A stretch of DNA of 64,000 nt from Chitinilyticum piscinae (lineage in GTDB: Bacteria; Pseudomonadota; Gammaproteobacteria; Burkholderiales; Chitinibacteraceae): assembly GCF_015223195.1 (NCBI RefSeq), contig NZ_JADFUA010000001.1, positions 1 through 64,000 on the forward strand, in the 5' to 3' direction. Under the pieces are notes generated by a model. That model ran no database searches. It worked only from the letters and a program-made list of their open reading frames with translations, and had not been told where the DNA came from. A program made the position numbers and the translations under genes. Below are positions 43,380 through 52,490 of this stretch, in pieces; the first letter of the stretch is position 1; each line of letters starts with the position of its first letter.

Positions 43380-44293
43380 CCATCGCCATCCGCTTTGCCG
43401 GAATCAGCAAGCAATACGGCACCTTCCAGGCGCTCAATGACGTTAGCTTCAACGTCGCAGAAGGTGACTTTTTCGCTTTGCTGGGTCCAAACGGCGCCGG
43501 CAAAACCACGCTTATCTCGATCCTTGGCGGTTTGACGCACGCCAGCTGCGGCGAAGTCACCGTCATGGGGCATGACGTACAGCGCGACTACCGCCAAGCG
43601 CGGCGCGCAGTCGGGATCGTGCCGCAGGAGCTGGTATTCGATCCCTTCTTCACGGTACGCGAAACGCTGCAGTTCCAGAGTGGTTACTTCGGCCTGCGCA
43701 GCAACGACGACTGGATTGACGAAATCCTCGCCAACCTGGGCCTGAGCGAGAAGGCCGATACCAATATGCGGGCACTCTCCGGCGGAATGAAGCGGCGCGT
43801 CATGGTCGCCCAGGCGCTGGTGCATCGCCCGCCAGTCATCGTACTGGATGAACCGACCGCCGGTGTCGATGTGGCTTTGCGCCAGACCTTGTGGGCATTC
43901 ATTCGTCGCTTGAACACCGATGGCCACACCATTGTGCTGACCACCCATTACCTGGAAGAAGCGGAAGAACTCTGCAACCGCATCGCAATGCTCAAGCAAG
44001 GCAGGCTGATCGCACTGGAAGAAAAACACCAGCTGATGAATCGCGGGCGCTCGCGCAGCCTGCTGCTGAAACTGTCCAGCGACACCCTGCCTGAAAGCCT
44101 GCAGGGGAAACTGATCGGCCGCACTGACGATGGCTATCTTGAACTAAAGCTGCCCGACTGTTCGGCACTGGAGCAGATTCTCGCAACGCTGGGCAACGCG
44201 GGCATCAGCGTGCGCGACATCCAGATCAGCAAGCCCGATCTGGAAGACATCTTCCTTGAAATGATGCAGACCCCCGCTCCGAGCCTGTCATGA
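43376..44293 (+). CDS. ABC exporter ATPase, YadG-like
   Basis: A 305-residue ABC-2-type ATPase: Walker A GPNGAGKTTLI (about 41), signature LSGGMKRRVMVAQA, Walker B VIVLDEPTAGVD, H-loop TTHYLEEAEEL, and a C-terminal DUF4162-like extension. It overlaps mlaA and the permease gene by 4 bases each, so it is co-expressed with Mla. Substrate unknown. Confidence 0.88.
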   Translation: MTIAIRFAGISKQYGTFQALNDVSFNVAEGDFFALLGPNGAGKTTLISILGGLTHASCGEVTVMGHDVQRDYRQARRAVGIVPQELVFDPFFTVRETLQFQSGYFGLRSNDDWIDEILANLGLSEKADTNMRALSGGMKRRVMVAQALVHRPPVIVLDEPTAGVDVALRQTLWAFIRRLNTDGHTIVLTTHYLEEAEELCNRIAMLKQGRLIALEEKHQLMNRGRSRSLLLKLSSDTLPESLQGKLIGRTDDGYLELKLPDCSALEQILATLGNAGISVRDIQISKPDLEDIFLEMMQTPAPSLS

Positions 44294-45045
44294 CCGGTTT
44301 TTACACTCTCTTCTACAAAGAAATCCTGCGCTTCTGGAAGGTCTCGTTCCAGACGGTGGCCGCGCCGGTACTGACTTCCTTGCTGTATCTGCTGGTCTTC
44401 GCCCATGTACTTGATGCCCATGTCGAGCCCTACCCCGGGGTACGCTACACAGCCTTCCTGATCCCGGGACTGGCGATGATGACCTTGCTGCAGAACGCCT
44501 TTGCCAACACCAGCTCCAGCCTGATCCAGTCAAAAATCACCGGCAATATCGTCTATATCCTCCTGCCGCCGCTTTCGCACCTGGAGTTCTTCAGCGCCTA
44601 TGTGCTGGCAGCCATGCTTCGTGGGTTGATGGTAGGTACCGGGGTATTTATTGCTGCGCTCTATTTTGCAATACCCAGCTTCGCATACCCACTATGGATT
44701 CTGGCTTTTGCCTTAATCGGCAGCGCCACGATGGCCATGCTGGGCATCATCGCCGGCATCTGGGCAGAGAAATTCGACCAACTCGCCGCCTTCCAGAATT
44801 TCCTGATCATGCCGCTGACCTTCCTGTCCGGGGTGTTCTATTCGGTGCACAGCCTGCCGGCATTCTGGCAGCAAGTATCCCATGCCAACCCGGTGTTCTA
44901 CATCATCGACGGTTTCCGTTACGGCTTTTTCGGAGTTAGCGACGCAAGCCCCTGGCTCTCGCTGGGCGTCACCGGCAGTTGTGCTGTCGTGCTTGCCGCC
45001 GGCACACTCCGGCTACTGGCCAGCGGCTATAAACTGCGTCACTGA
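44290..45045 (+). CDS. ABC-2 type permease, YadH-like
   Basis: A 251-residue six-helix inner-membrane protein with the ABC2 signature LIMPLTFLSGVFYSVHSLPAFWQ and N-terminal TLFYKEILRFWKVS. It pairs with the upstream ATPase. Its 3' end overlaps the convergent SNF2 gene by 7 bases. Confidence 0.88.
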   Translation: MTGFYTLFYKEILRFWKVSFQTVAAPVLTSLLYLLVFAHVLDAHVEPYPGVRYTAFLIPGLAMMTLLQNAFANTSSSLIQSKITGNIVYILLPPLSHLEFFSAYVLAAMLRGLMVGTGVFIAALYFAIPSFAYPLWILAFALIGSATMAMLGIIAGIWAEKFDQLAAFQNFLIMPLTFLSGVFYSVHSLPAFWQQVSHANPVFYIIDGFRYGFFGVSDASPWLSLGVTGSCAVVLAAGTLRLLASGYKLRH

Positions 45046-48000
45046 TCATCCAGCTCGGTCAGCGGGGCAAACAGCGCATCCAGATCAGCCTGGCCGAAGC
45101 CGGGCACCGGCTGCCCAGTCTGGCCGTACACATTGGCGGCCAGTGATTTTTTGGCGTCTTTCAGCAGCAGCATCTTTTCTTCAACGCTGCCGGCACAGAT
45201 CAGCTTGTACACAAACACCGGCTTGTCCTGCCCGATGCGATAGGCCCGGTCGGTGGCCTGATCTTCAACGGCCGGATTCCACCACGGGTCATAGTGGATC
45301 ACCGTATCGGCGGCCGTTAGATTCAAACCGACGCCGCCGGCTTTCAGGCTGATCAGGAAAACCGCCACCTCGCCATTCTGGAAACGTGTCACTGGTGTTG
45401 CACGGTCGCGCGTCTGCCCGGTCAGCTTGGCATAATCGATGCCACGCGCGCGCAATTCGGCTTCGATGTAGCTCAGCATGCGGGTGAATTGCGAGAAAAC
45501 CAGAATCCTGCGTCCCTCCTGCAAGAGCTCGCCCAGCAGTTCCAGCAAGGCCTGCAGCTTGGCTGATGCAAGGCCAGAAGAAGACTCCACCCTGCTGATC
45601 AGGCGCGGATCGCAGCAGACCTGCCGCAATTTCAGCAGCGCGTCGAGCACCAGCAACTGGCTTCGCGGCAGCCCGCGCGCGGCGATTTCCTGCTGTACCT
45701 GCTCGGACAGCGCCAGACGAATGGTTTCGTACAGGTCGCGCTGCCCTTCCTGCATCGCCACCATGCGGATCATTTCCGTCTTCGGTGGCAATTCGGTCGC
45801 CACGTCTTCCTTGGTACGGCGCAAGAGGAAGGGCGCAACCCGCTGCCGCAGCCACTCTGCACGCTGGCCGTCCCCCTGCTTTTCGATCGGAGTGCGGAAC
45901 AGCGTCGCGAACTGCCGCTCGCTCCCCAGAAAGCCGGGCAGCAGAAAATCGAAGAGTGCCCAGAGCTCGCCCAGATGATTTTCCACTGGCGTTCCGGTCA
46001 GGCACAGCCGGTGCCGCACCTCCAGCTCGCGCACAATCTGCGCGGATTGCGCCCGCGGATTCTTGATCGCCTGCGCCTCATCCAGCATGAGCAGATGCCA
46101 GCGCTGCGCCTTGAGCACCTCGCTATCACGGGAAAGCAGTGGATACGTTGTCAGCACCACATCGTAATCAGCCAGAACACCATAATGCATCTTGCGGGCG
46201 GTGCCGTGCAGCAGCAGCACGCGCAAGTCCGGTGCAAACAAGGCGGCTTCACGCTGCCAGTTGAACATCAGACTGGTGGGCGCCACGATCAGACAGGGTT
46301 GATCCAGCCGGCCGGCCGCCTTTTCAGCCTGAAGGTGCGCCAGCGCCTGAATGGTTTTACCCAGCCCCATATCATCGGCCAGCACACCATGCAGACCGGA
46401 CTGCCGCAGAAACTGCATCCAAGCCACCCCGTACTGCTGATACGGACGCAAGGTTGCGGTAAACCCGGGCACAGCAGCCACCGGCGCCAGGCGGGGCAAG
46501 TCAGCCAGGTTATCCGCCAGCTGCCGCAATCGCTCACCGCCCTGCCAGGGCAGCGCAGTCAGTCGTGGCAGACGCACAGCGTCCGCAGGGGAAAGTCGCA
46601 AGGGCACCTGCGGATCACGTTCAGCATCGAACAGCTCGGTCAATGCCTGCAAAATGGGCCGCAGACGCGCGGCAGGCAGACGCAGATACCGCCCCATTCC
46701 GGCCGGCAGCAGCAACACCTCGGCGACAGCCAGCCGCTCCAGCGCAAAATCATCCGGCGCCTGCCGGATGGCGTTGACCAGCAAGGGCAGCAAGCTGAGC
46801 CGCTCGCCCCCGACCAGCACGCCCAGGTCGACACCAAACCAGCCATCCTGCTCGTCCAGTTGCGCCCACCAGTCATCGGCATCAATCACGCGGCTGCGTG
46901 CCACAGCCTCAGCCTGAATGCTCCACCCCGCCGCCTGCAGTGCCGGGACGCTCGTTTCCCAGAATGTCAGCATCGCCGGAACGCCCAAAATCAGCTGATC
47001 CGCCTCGGCAACCGTCAGGCAAGCAAGCACCGCGCGCTCCAGAAACGCCGGGGTGCCAGGCAAACCTGCGAGCAGGTGGTTTTCCAGTTGCAGATCACGC
47101 TGCTGGACCTGCCCGCCCGGCAAGGGCTGCAAGCGCTGCTGCGGATAGGGCGCAATCGACACGCCCGCGTATTCGAAGCTTGGTCGAAGCAGCAACCCGT
47201 CTCCGGCGGCGTCCGGTAGCCTGCTGATCGCGAGCACTGGCCAGGGGGCGCCATCCAGCGTCCGCGAAAGCACCTCCTCGGGTAACTGCAAGCCGGTTTT
47301 CTGCCAGAGGCCTGGCTGCTGATTGGCCAGCAGCACCCACTGACTTGCCGGCAGCTCCGGCGCCTGCAGCAGTGCCGGCAGCGATGCCGGTGGACAAGGA
47401 GCAATCAGACGGCCAGCCCCACCTTGCCGCAAATCCAGCCATAGAGGTACATCAACAGGTATTGCCTCACAATCATCACCAATAAAAGCAAATGGCCGCA
47501 TACCCTTATGATCACCTCGCCAATCCAGTTGCAGCTCGCGCTCGCCCTGCCAGTTGAGCAGCGGGCCACTGGCGCTGCCGACATGGCAGCGCTGCAAATC
47601 GGAGAGGAGCTGCAGCAGCAAATGGGCAAGCTGCCCCGACAGGGGCTGCCGCAAGGGATCCTGGGCATAAAAACGGTTGGCGCCAGCCGTCAGCAGATGA
47701 AACAGCGTGATGTCGCCGGCGGCCGCATAGGCCGGCACGTCATAGCTGGAGAGCAGCCGCTCGACATTGGGGCGTTTGGGTGTCGACCAGCCGCCCTGCG
47801 GGAGAGGATGCTGCACTTGCGCCTCCAGCCGCAGCACCCGCACGCCCTGCTCCAGCGGGGCTGTCAAAACATAACGAATCCGCTCGGCAGCTATCGGAGA
47901 TTCCCTGGACCCCGGCTCACCGAAACGGGCCAGCCAGGCCTGTCCAACCCGAGCCTGCCGCGCATCGTCCTGCGGCAGACGAGTGGGCGCTGCGGCAGCC

Positions 48001-48065
48001 GCTTCTGCCCGAGCCCGGCTTGCGGCACCAGAAACAGTCTCGCTAGCAGTACGGCGTTTGCGCAT
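45039..48065 (-). CDS. SNF2/RapA-type DEAD/DEAH helicase-like ATPase
   Basis: About 1,008 residues. A long N-terminal region of unknown fold (about 1-520) precedes a Swi2/Snf2 motor: LRPYQQYGVAWMQFL, motif I LADDMGLGKTIQ, Ia LIVAPTSL, II MLDEAQAIKN, III LTGTPVEN; then IV RILVFSQFTRML, V GVGLNLTAADTVIHYDPWWN and VI QATDRAYRIGQ. I see no CxC-type SWIM zinc finger, which many bacterial relatives have. It probably remodels DNA-protein complexes; role unknown. Met 48065 begins the basic RKRR start; the frame to 48083 lacks a ribosome site. Confidence 0.9.
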   Translation of the reverse strand: MRKRRTASETVSGAASRARAEAAAAAPTRLPQDDARQARVGQAWLARFGEPGSRESPIAAERIRYVLTAPLEQGVRVLRLEAQVQHPLPQGGWSTPKRPNVERLLSSYDVPAYAAAGDITLFHLLTAGANRFYAQDPLRQPLSGQLAHLLLQLLSDLQRCHVGSASGPLLNWQGERELQLDWRGDHKGMRPFAFIGDDCEAIPVDVPLWLDLRQGGAGRLIAPCPPASLPALLQAPELPASQWVLLANQQPGLWQKTGLQLPEEVLSRTLDGAPWPVLAISRLPDAAGDGLLLRPSFEYAGVSIAPYPQQRLQPLPGGQVQQRDLQLENHLLAGLPGTPAFLERAVLACLTVAEADQLILGVPAMLTFWETSVPALQAAGWSIQAEAVARSRVIDADDWWAQLDEQDGWFGVDLGVLVGGERLSLLPLLVNAIRQAPDDFALERLAVAEVLLLPAGMGRYLRLPAARLRPILQALTELFDAERDPQVPLRLSPADAVRLPRLTALPWQGGERLRQLADNLADLPRLAPVAAVPGFTATLRPYQQYGVAWMQFLRQSGLHGVLADDMGLGKTIQALAHLQAEKAAGRLDQPCLIVAPTSLMFNWQREAALFAPDLRVLLLHGTARKMHYGVLADYDVVLTTYPLLSRDSEVLKAQRWHLLMLDEAQAIKNPRAQSAQIVRELEVRHRLCLTGTPVENHLGELWALFDFLLPGFLGSERQFATLFRTPIEKQGDGQRAEWLRQRVAPFLLRRTKEDVATELPPKTEMIRMVAMQEGQRDLYETIRLALSEQVQQEIAARGLPRSQLLVLDALLKLRQVCCDPRLISRVESSSGLASAKLQALLELLGELLQEGRRILVFSQFTRMLSYIEAELRARGIDYAKLTGQTRDRATPVTRFQNGEVAVFLISLKAGGVGLNLTAADTVIHYDPWWNPAVEDQATDRAYRIGQDKPVFVYKLICAGSVEEKMLLLKDAKKSLAANVYGQTGQPVPGFGQADLDALFAPLTELDDQ

Positions 48066-48130
48066 GATGCACCCCAGAAGCACAAAGCGGCCCGCAGGCC
48101 GCCTTGCACGTGCTGATCACGATTGATGGA

Positions 48131-49300
48131 TTACAGGCCGGCGGCAGCGCGCAGAGCCTCGGCCTTGTCGGTGCGCTCCCAGCTGAAATCCGGCTCTTCA
48201 CGACCAAAGTGACCGTAGGCGGCAGTACGGGTATATACCGGACGCAGCAGGTCGAGCATCTGCACGATGCCCTTCGGGCGCAGATCGAAGTGCTCTTCGA
48301 TCAGCTTGACGATTTCCTGATTGGACAGCTTCGAAGTGCCCCAGGTATCGACCATGATCGACACCGGCTTGGAGACACCGATCGCGTAGGACACCTGCAC
48401 CAGACACTGCTTGGCAATCCCGGCTGCCACGATGTTTTTCGCCACATAGCGGCCGGCGTAGGCGGCGGAGCGGTCAACCTTGGACGGATCCTTCCCGGAG
48501 AAGGCACCACCACCGTGCGGCGCTGCGCCGCCATAGGTATCAACGATGATCTTGCGGCCGGTCAGGCCGCAATCGCCCATCGGGCCACCGATAACGAAAC
48601 GGCCGGTCGGGTTGACCAGGAACTTGGTATTGGCAGTGACCCATTCTTTAGGCAGCACCGGCTTGATGATCTCTTCGATCACCGCTTCGGACAGTTGCGC
48701 GTGAGAAACATCCGGGTGATGCTGGGTCGACAGTACGATGGTGTCGACTTCCTTGACCTTGCCGGTTTCGCCGTCGTAACGCAGCGTGACCTGCGACTTG
48801 GCGTCCGGACGCAGCCACGGCAGGCGGCCGTCCTTGCGCAATTCGGCCTGACGCTGCACCAGACGGTGCGCGTAGTAGATCGCGGCTGGCATCAGCTGCG
48901 GGGTTTCATCGCAGGCGTAGCCGAACATCAGCCCCTGGTCGCCCGCGCCCTGATCGAGATCGAGGCCGGCGCCTTCGTCAACGCCCTGGGCGATGTCGGG
49001 GGACTGCTTGTCGTAGGCCACCAGCACCGCGCAGGTCTTGTAATCAAAACCGATGTCGGAGTGGTCATAGCCGATGCGCTTGATGGTGTCGCGCGCGATC
49101 TGGATGTAGTCGATATTGGCGCTGGTGGTAATTTCGCCGGCCAGCACCACCAAGCCGGTGTTCACCAGCGTTTCGGCGGCGACACGCGCGTGCTTGTCCT
49201 GCGCGAGAATGGCATCGAGAATCGCATCGGAAATCTGGTCGGCTACCTTGTCCGGATGGCCTTCGGATACCGATTCCGAGGTAAACAGGAAGTCTTTCAT
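48131..49300 (-). CDS. metK: S-adenosylmethionine synthase
   Basis: Makes SAM from methionine and ATP. 389 residues, normal length: [18 protein letters not shown] at the N-terminus, [12 protein letters not shown] near 117, [13 protein letters not shown], and the [19 protein letters not shown] loop near 265. AAGGAAC lies 8 bases before the ATG. No SAM riboswitch is recognisable upstream. It is divergent from the acyltransferase pair. Confidence 0.97.
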   Translation of the reverse strand: MKDFLFTSESVSEGHPDKVADQISDAILDAILAQDKHARVAAETLVNTGLVVLAGEITTSANIDYIQIARDTIKRIGYDHSDIGFDYKTCAVLVAYDKQSPDIAQGVDEGAGLDLDQGAGDQGLMFGYACDETPQLMPAAIYYAHRLVQRQAELRKDGRLPWLRPDAKSQVTLRYDGETGKVKEVDTIVLSTQHHPDVSHAQLSEAVIEEIIKPVLPKEWVTANTKFLVNPTGRFVIGGPMGDCGLTGRKIIVDTYGGAAPHGGGAFSGKDPSKVDRSAAYAGRYVAKNIVAAGIAKQCLVQVSYAIGVSKPVSIMVDTWGTSKLSNQEIVKLIEEHFDLRPKGIVQMLDLLRPVYTRTAAYGHFGREEPDFSWERTDKAEALRAAAGL

Positions 49301-49381
49301 CAGGGCTTGTTCCTTGCTGAATGGCTCGCCGGCCGCGAGCTGGCTACAATATGCGTTTGCTTCGACTCACCGGACCCGCCC

Positions 49382-50251
49382 ATGTTGCTGGCTATTGCCA
49401 AGATTCTGGCCCGTATCCCCATCCCTGTACTGCAAGGCACTGGAACGTTACTGGGCTGGCTGGTCTGGTTCGCTTCGCCCTCCTATCGCCGGAAGTTACG
49501 GACGAATCTGGAACAAAGCGGCATCGCGAAAAATGAACGCGATTATAACCGATTATTGTACTCAAGTATTCGCGAGCACGGCCGCGGGGCGCTGGAAATC
49601 CTTGCGCACTGGATGCGCCCCGAGCACGAGCTGGTCCAGCTGGTTGACCGGAATGGCTGGGAGCATGTCGAGAATGCGCTGGGCACCGGGCGCCCCATCA
49701 TCTTTCTCTCCCCACATCTTGGCGCTCTGGAAATGAGCGGCATCTGCATTGGTGTCTGGGTCCCCCGACCGATGGCCCCCCTGTATCGCCCGCCCAAGCA
49801 ATCCTGGCTTGAGCCGCTGATGCTGTATTCGCGCAGCCGCGGACCTAGCACTCCGGCTCCGGCAGATGCCCGTGGCGTGCGTGTTCTGCTCAAAACCCTG
49901 AAGAGCGGTGGCGTCACCTATCTGCTCCCCGACCAGACCCCCGGCGAGGGCGAAGGAGCCTGGGCATCCTTTTTCGGCAAGCCCGCCTACACCATGACAC
50001 TCTGGGCCAAGCTGGCCAGAACCAGCAATGCGATTCTGCTCCCCTGCTACACCGCCCGCACCCGCGCAGGGCGCTATGAGTTCCGGGTTCGCCCGTTTAG
50101 CGGCGAACTGAACGGGGAGCCCGCCCATGACGCCGAACTGCTGAACCGCAATATGGAATTGCTGATCGGCGAAGAACCCTCGCAGTACCTCTGGAGCTAC
50201 AACCGCTACAAGCGCCCCAAGGGCGCCCCGCAACCGGAGTCAGGTGCATGA
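49382..50251 (+). CDS. LpxL/HtrB-family lipid A acyltransferase, first of two
   Basis: About 289 residues. N-terminal hydrophobic anchor (LLAIAKILARIPIPVLQGTG), LARIPIPVLQGTGTLLGWLVWF and RRKLRTNLEQSG typical of the LpxL/LpxM family, then the catalytic H-x4-E box in FLSPHLGALEM, YRPPK, and the LLPDQTPGEGEGAWASFFGKPA segment. It transfers an acyl chain, probably to lipid A at the inner membrane. The frame is open far upstream, antisense to metK, but homology begins at 49382. Confidence 0.88.
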   Translation: MLLAIAKILARIPIPVLQGTGTLLGWLVWFASPSYRRKLRTNLEQSGIAKNERDYNRLLYSSIREHGRGALEILAHWMRPEHELVQLVDRNGWEHVENALGTGRPIIFLSPHLGALEMSGICIGVWVPRPMAPLYRPPKQSWLEPLMLYSRSRGPSTPAPADARGVRVLLKTLKSGGVTYLLPDQTPGEGEGAWASFFGKPAYTMTLWAKLARTSNAILLPCYTARTRAGRYEFRVRPFSGELNGEPAHDAELLNRNMELLIGEEPSQYLWSYNRYKRPKGAPQPESGA

Positions 50252-51114
50252 AACGCAAACTGGCACTGTCTCTCCTGTGGCTGCTGCACCTCTTGCCGAT
50301 GCCGGTGATCCGCATACTTGGAGCCGGCATTGGTGAACTGCTGTACATCCTGCTGCGCCGCCGCCGGCATGTCGGCCTGACCAACCTGAGACTGTGTTTT
50401 CCGGATTGGCCACCGGGCCGCCATGAGCAGGTATTGCACCAGCATTTCCGTGAACTTGGCGCGACATTTCTCGCTTATGGCAAGCTTTTCTTCAGTAGCG
50501 CGGCTGAACTTAAAGCGCTGATCAAGGTAGAAGGCGAGGAACACTTTCTGGCGGCCAAACAGAGGCAACCCACCATCGCACTCGCACCTCATTTCATGGG
50601 GCTCGACTTTGGCGGCATACGGGCCACGATCGACCATGCAGGTGCCAGCATGTATGCCGCCCAGCGCGGGATATTCAATGAACTAAGCCTTGAGGTACGT
50701 AGTCGCTTTCGCAGTCCGACACTCATACGCCGCGGCGATGGCTTGCGGCCAGTCATTAAAGCGTTGCGCCAGCACATCCCGTTCTACTACTTGCCTGATC
50801 AGGATCTGGGCCCCAAGGAGTCGATTTTTGTCGACTTCTTTGGCATCCCCACCGCCACGGTGCCAGCCCTGGGGCGTCTGGCAGCAATGACAGGCGCGGC
50901 CGTCGTACCAATGGTCACACGACTGGAAGGCAATCACTTCGTCACCCGCTATTTCCCGGCACTGGGTCATTTTCCGACCGATGATCCAGCTGCAGACACC
51001 CGGCGCATGAACGCCTTCATCGAAGAGCAGATCATCACCGCGCCCAGCCAGTATTACTGGTTGCATCGGCGTTTCAAGACCCGCCCGGAAAGCACACCGT
51101 CGCTTTACCGCTGA
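50248..51114 (+). CDS. LpxL/HtrB-family lipid A acyltransferase, second of two
   Basis: A 288-residue paralogue of the upstream gene: N-terminal anchor, YILLRRRRHVGLTNLRLCFP, catalytic H-x4-D in LAPHFMGLDFGG, YLPDQDLGPKESIFVDFFGIP and a C-terminal YYWLHRRFKTRPE. It overlaps the first gene by 4 bases, so the pair probably add successive acyl chains. Which is LpxL-like and which LpxM-like cannot be decided here. Confidence 0.9.
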   Translation: MKRKLALSLLWLLHLLPMPVIRILGAGIGELLYILLRRRRHVGLTNLRLCFPDWPPGRHEQVLHQHFRELGATFLAYGKLFFSSAAELKALIKVEGEEHFLAAKQRQPTIALAPHFMGLDFGGIRATIDHAGASMYAAQRGIFNELSLEVRSRFRSPTLIRRGDGLRPVIKALRQHIPFYYLPDQDLGPKESIFVDFFGIPTATVPALGRLAAMTGAAVVPMVTRLEGNHFVTRYFPALGHFPTDDPAADTRRMNAFIEEQIITAPSQYYWLHRRFKTRPESTPSLYR

Positions 51115-51225
51115 AAGCCCGGAGCGAATGACCAGCGGCAGCTCAAGGCAGCCCGACGGCCACATGCAAAGCGCCTCTCCGCACTAGAATGACAGTGTGA
51201 ATATTTACCGTGAGGGACGTGCATC

Positions 51226-51741
51226 ATGACCGTAAAGCTGCACAAAACTCTTGGCTTTACCCTGGTTGAGTTGATGGTAGTCGTCGCCATTCTCGGCATC
51301 CTTCTGGCTGTCGGCTTGTCGTCTTACCAAGAGCGGCTCCGTAAAGAATCTCTGAATAACATTGCAGATACTTTTGCCCAAGCAATCAATAACGCTCGAT
51401 CAGCCGGCCTTGCAAAAAGCTCAGATGTTTTTCTAAGCGCAAAAGATGGGAGCAGTTGGTGCTACGGTGCCCACATTGCACCGCCAGCAGCTGCCTGTGA
51501 CTGCACCAAGGACCCTTCGGGTGCAGATGCAGACAAATGCGATGCTGCCTTTACCCTGCAGAACAACAATACCGAAATCAGCGCAAGCTTCGGTGACCTT
51601 GCAGGCAACGACATACAGATCGACTCCGTACGAGGGCTTCTCAATCCCTCATCAGTGATCTCCGTCACCTTCACAAACAGTGCTGGTGATACTGCGCAAG
51701 TTCGCATCGGCAGCACTGGCGAAGCCAGGCGAATTCAATGA
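51226..51741 (+). CDS. fimT: FimT/GspH-type minor pilin
   Basis: A 171-residue prepilin: KTLG-FTLVELMVVVAILGILLAVGL is a canonical class III signal (cleavage after Gly, Glu+5). The GspH/FimT pattern ADTFAQAINNARSAGLAKSS follows, and a Cys-containing beta domain ends the protein. GAGGGA precedes the start by 8 bases, and a TAGAAT -10 box lies at 51185-51190. It opens a four-gene minor pilin cluster. Confidence 0.9.
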   Translation: MTVKLHKTLGFTLVELMVVVAILGILLAVGLSSYQERLRKESLNNIADTFAQAINNARSAGLAKSSDVFLSAKDGSSWCYGAHIAPPAAACDCTKDPSGADADKCDAAFTLQNNNTEISASFGDLAGNDIQIDSVRGLLNPSSVISVTFTNSAGDTAQVRIGSTGEARRIQ

Positions 51742-51751
51742 GGCTATAGAT

Positions 51752-52474
51752 ATGGCACAAGTCAATTATCACTATGAGCAAGGCTACACATTAATCGAAT
51801 TGCTCATCGCCGTTGCCTTGGCAGTACTGGCCTTAGGCGCACTTGGCTATCAAATGTCTGCACAACTGACGGCCAATCGTGCTCAACTGCGAATGCAAAA
51901 AACAACCGCAGATCTGCGCTCGGTGCTGGACATCATTGCCCAGGATTTGAAGCGTGCAGGGTTCGCCAGCACTACCGATCAGGCTGTTATTACTGCATTC
52001 AGCCAGAAAAGCAATTACACCCTGTACCAGCTCACGCAGAATACCCCCGTTACTTGCGTGACATTCGCTTATGACCGTGACAGCGACGGTGCACTCGATG
52101 CAAATGAAGGGTTCGCTTACGCATTCGACTCCGCCAACAAGACGATTCGCGCTTATCAGGGGGCGACACCAAACTGCAGCAATCTGACGGCCGCAGGTTG
52201 GACAGCGCTAACCAACCCGGCACAAACAGCGATCAGCAGTCTAACGTTCACCCTCCAAGCCCCAGGTACGCCCGCAACAGCGCCAACAGAAACGCAGAAA
52301 GGCGTATGTCCATTCAATATTGCCATTACGATCAGCGGTGAATCGGTGCAAAAGTCCGGGACGCCATTTACCGGCACACAGACACTGCTGGTAAAGGTTC
52401 GTAATGACAGCAGCAGTTATCTTTCGGGAAGCAACTGCAATTACCCTACCCCGACTCCGGCCCCGGCCCCATAA
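51752..52474 (+). CDS. pilW: PilW-type minor pilin
   Basis: About 240 residues: class III signal EQG-YTLIELLIAVALAVLALGALGY (Glu+5), then the PilW pattern TTADLRSVLDIIAQDLKRAGFAS, and a C-terminal Cys plus Thr-Pro/Ala-Pro tail (PTPTPAPAP). The Met at 51752 with GAGG upstream is chosen; the frame to 51680 overlaps fimT. PilW helps prime type IV pilus assembly and forms part of the tip complex. Confidence 0.85.
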   Translation: MAQVNYHYEQGYTLIELLIAVALAVLALGALGYQMSAQLTANRAQLRMQKTTADLRSVLDIIAQDLKRAGFASTTDQAVITAFSQKSNYTLYQLTQNTPVTCVTFAYDRDSDGALDANEGFAYAFDSANKTIRAYQGATPNCSNLTAAGWTALTNPAQTAISSLTFTLQAPGTPATAPTETQKGVCPFNIAITISGESVQKSGTPFTGTQTLLVKVRNDSSSYLSGSNCNYPTPTPAPAP

Positions 52475-52490
52475 CATGCAGGAGCAGATG

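Noticed and set aside
48104-49381. Long plus-strand open frame antisense to metK, joined to the first acyltransferase gene
   Set aside because: It is the reverse complement of a clear metK. Homology of the acyltransferase begins only at 49382.
49301-49381. SAM riboswitch upstream of metK
   Set aside because: The 81-base gap is too short and shows no riboswitch core.
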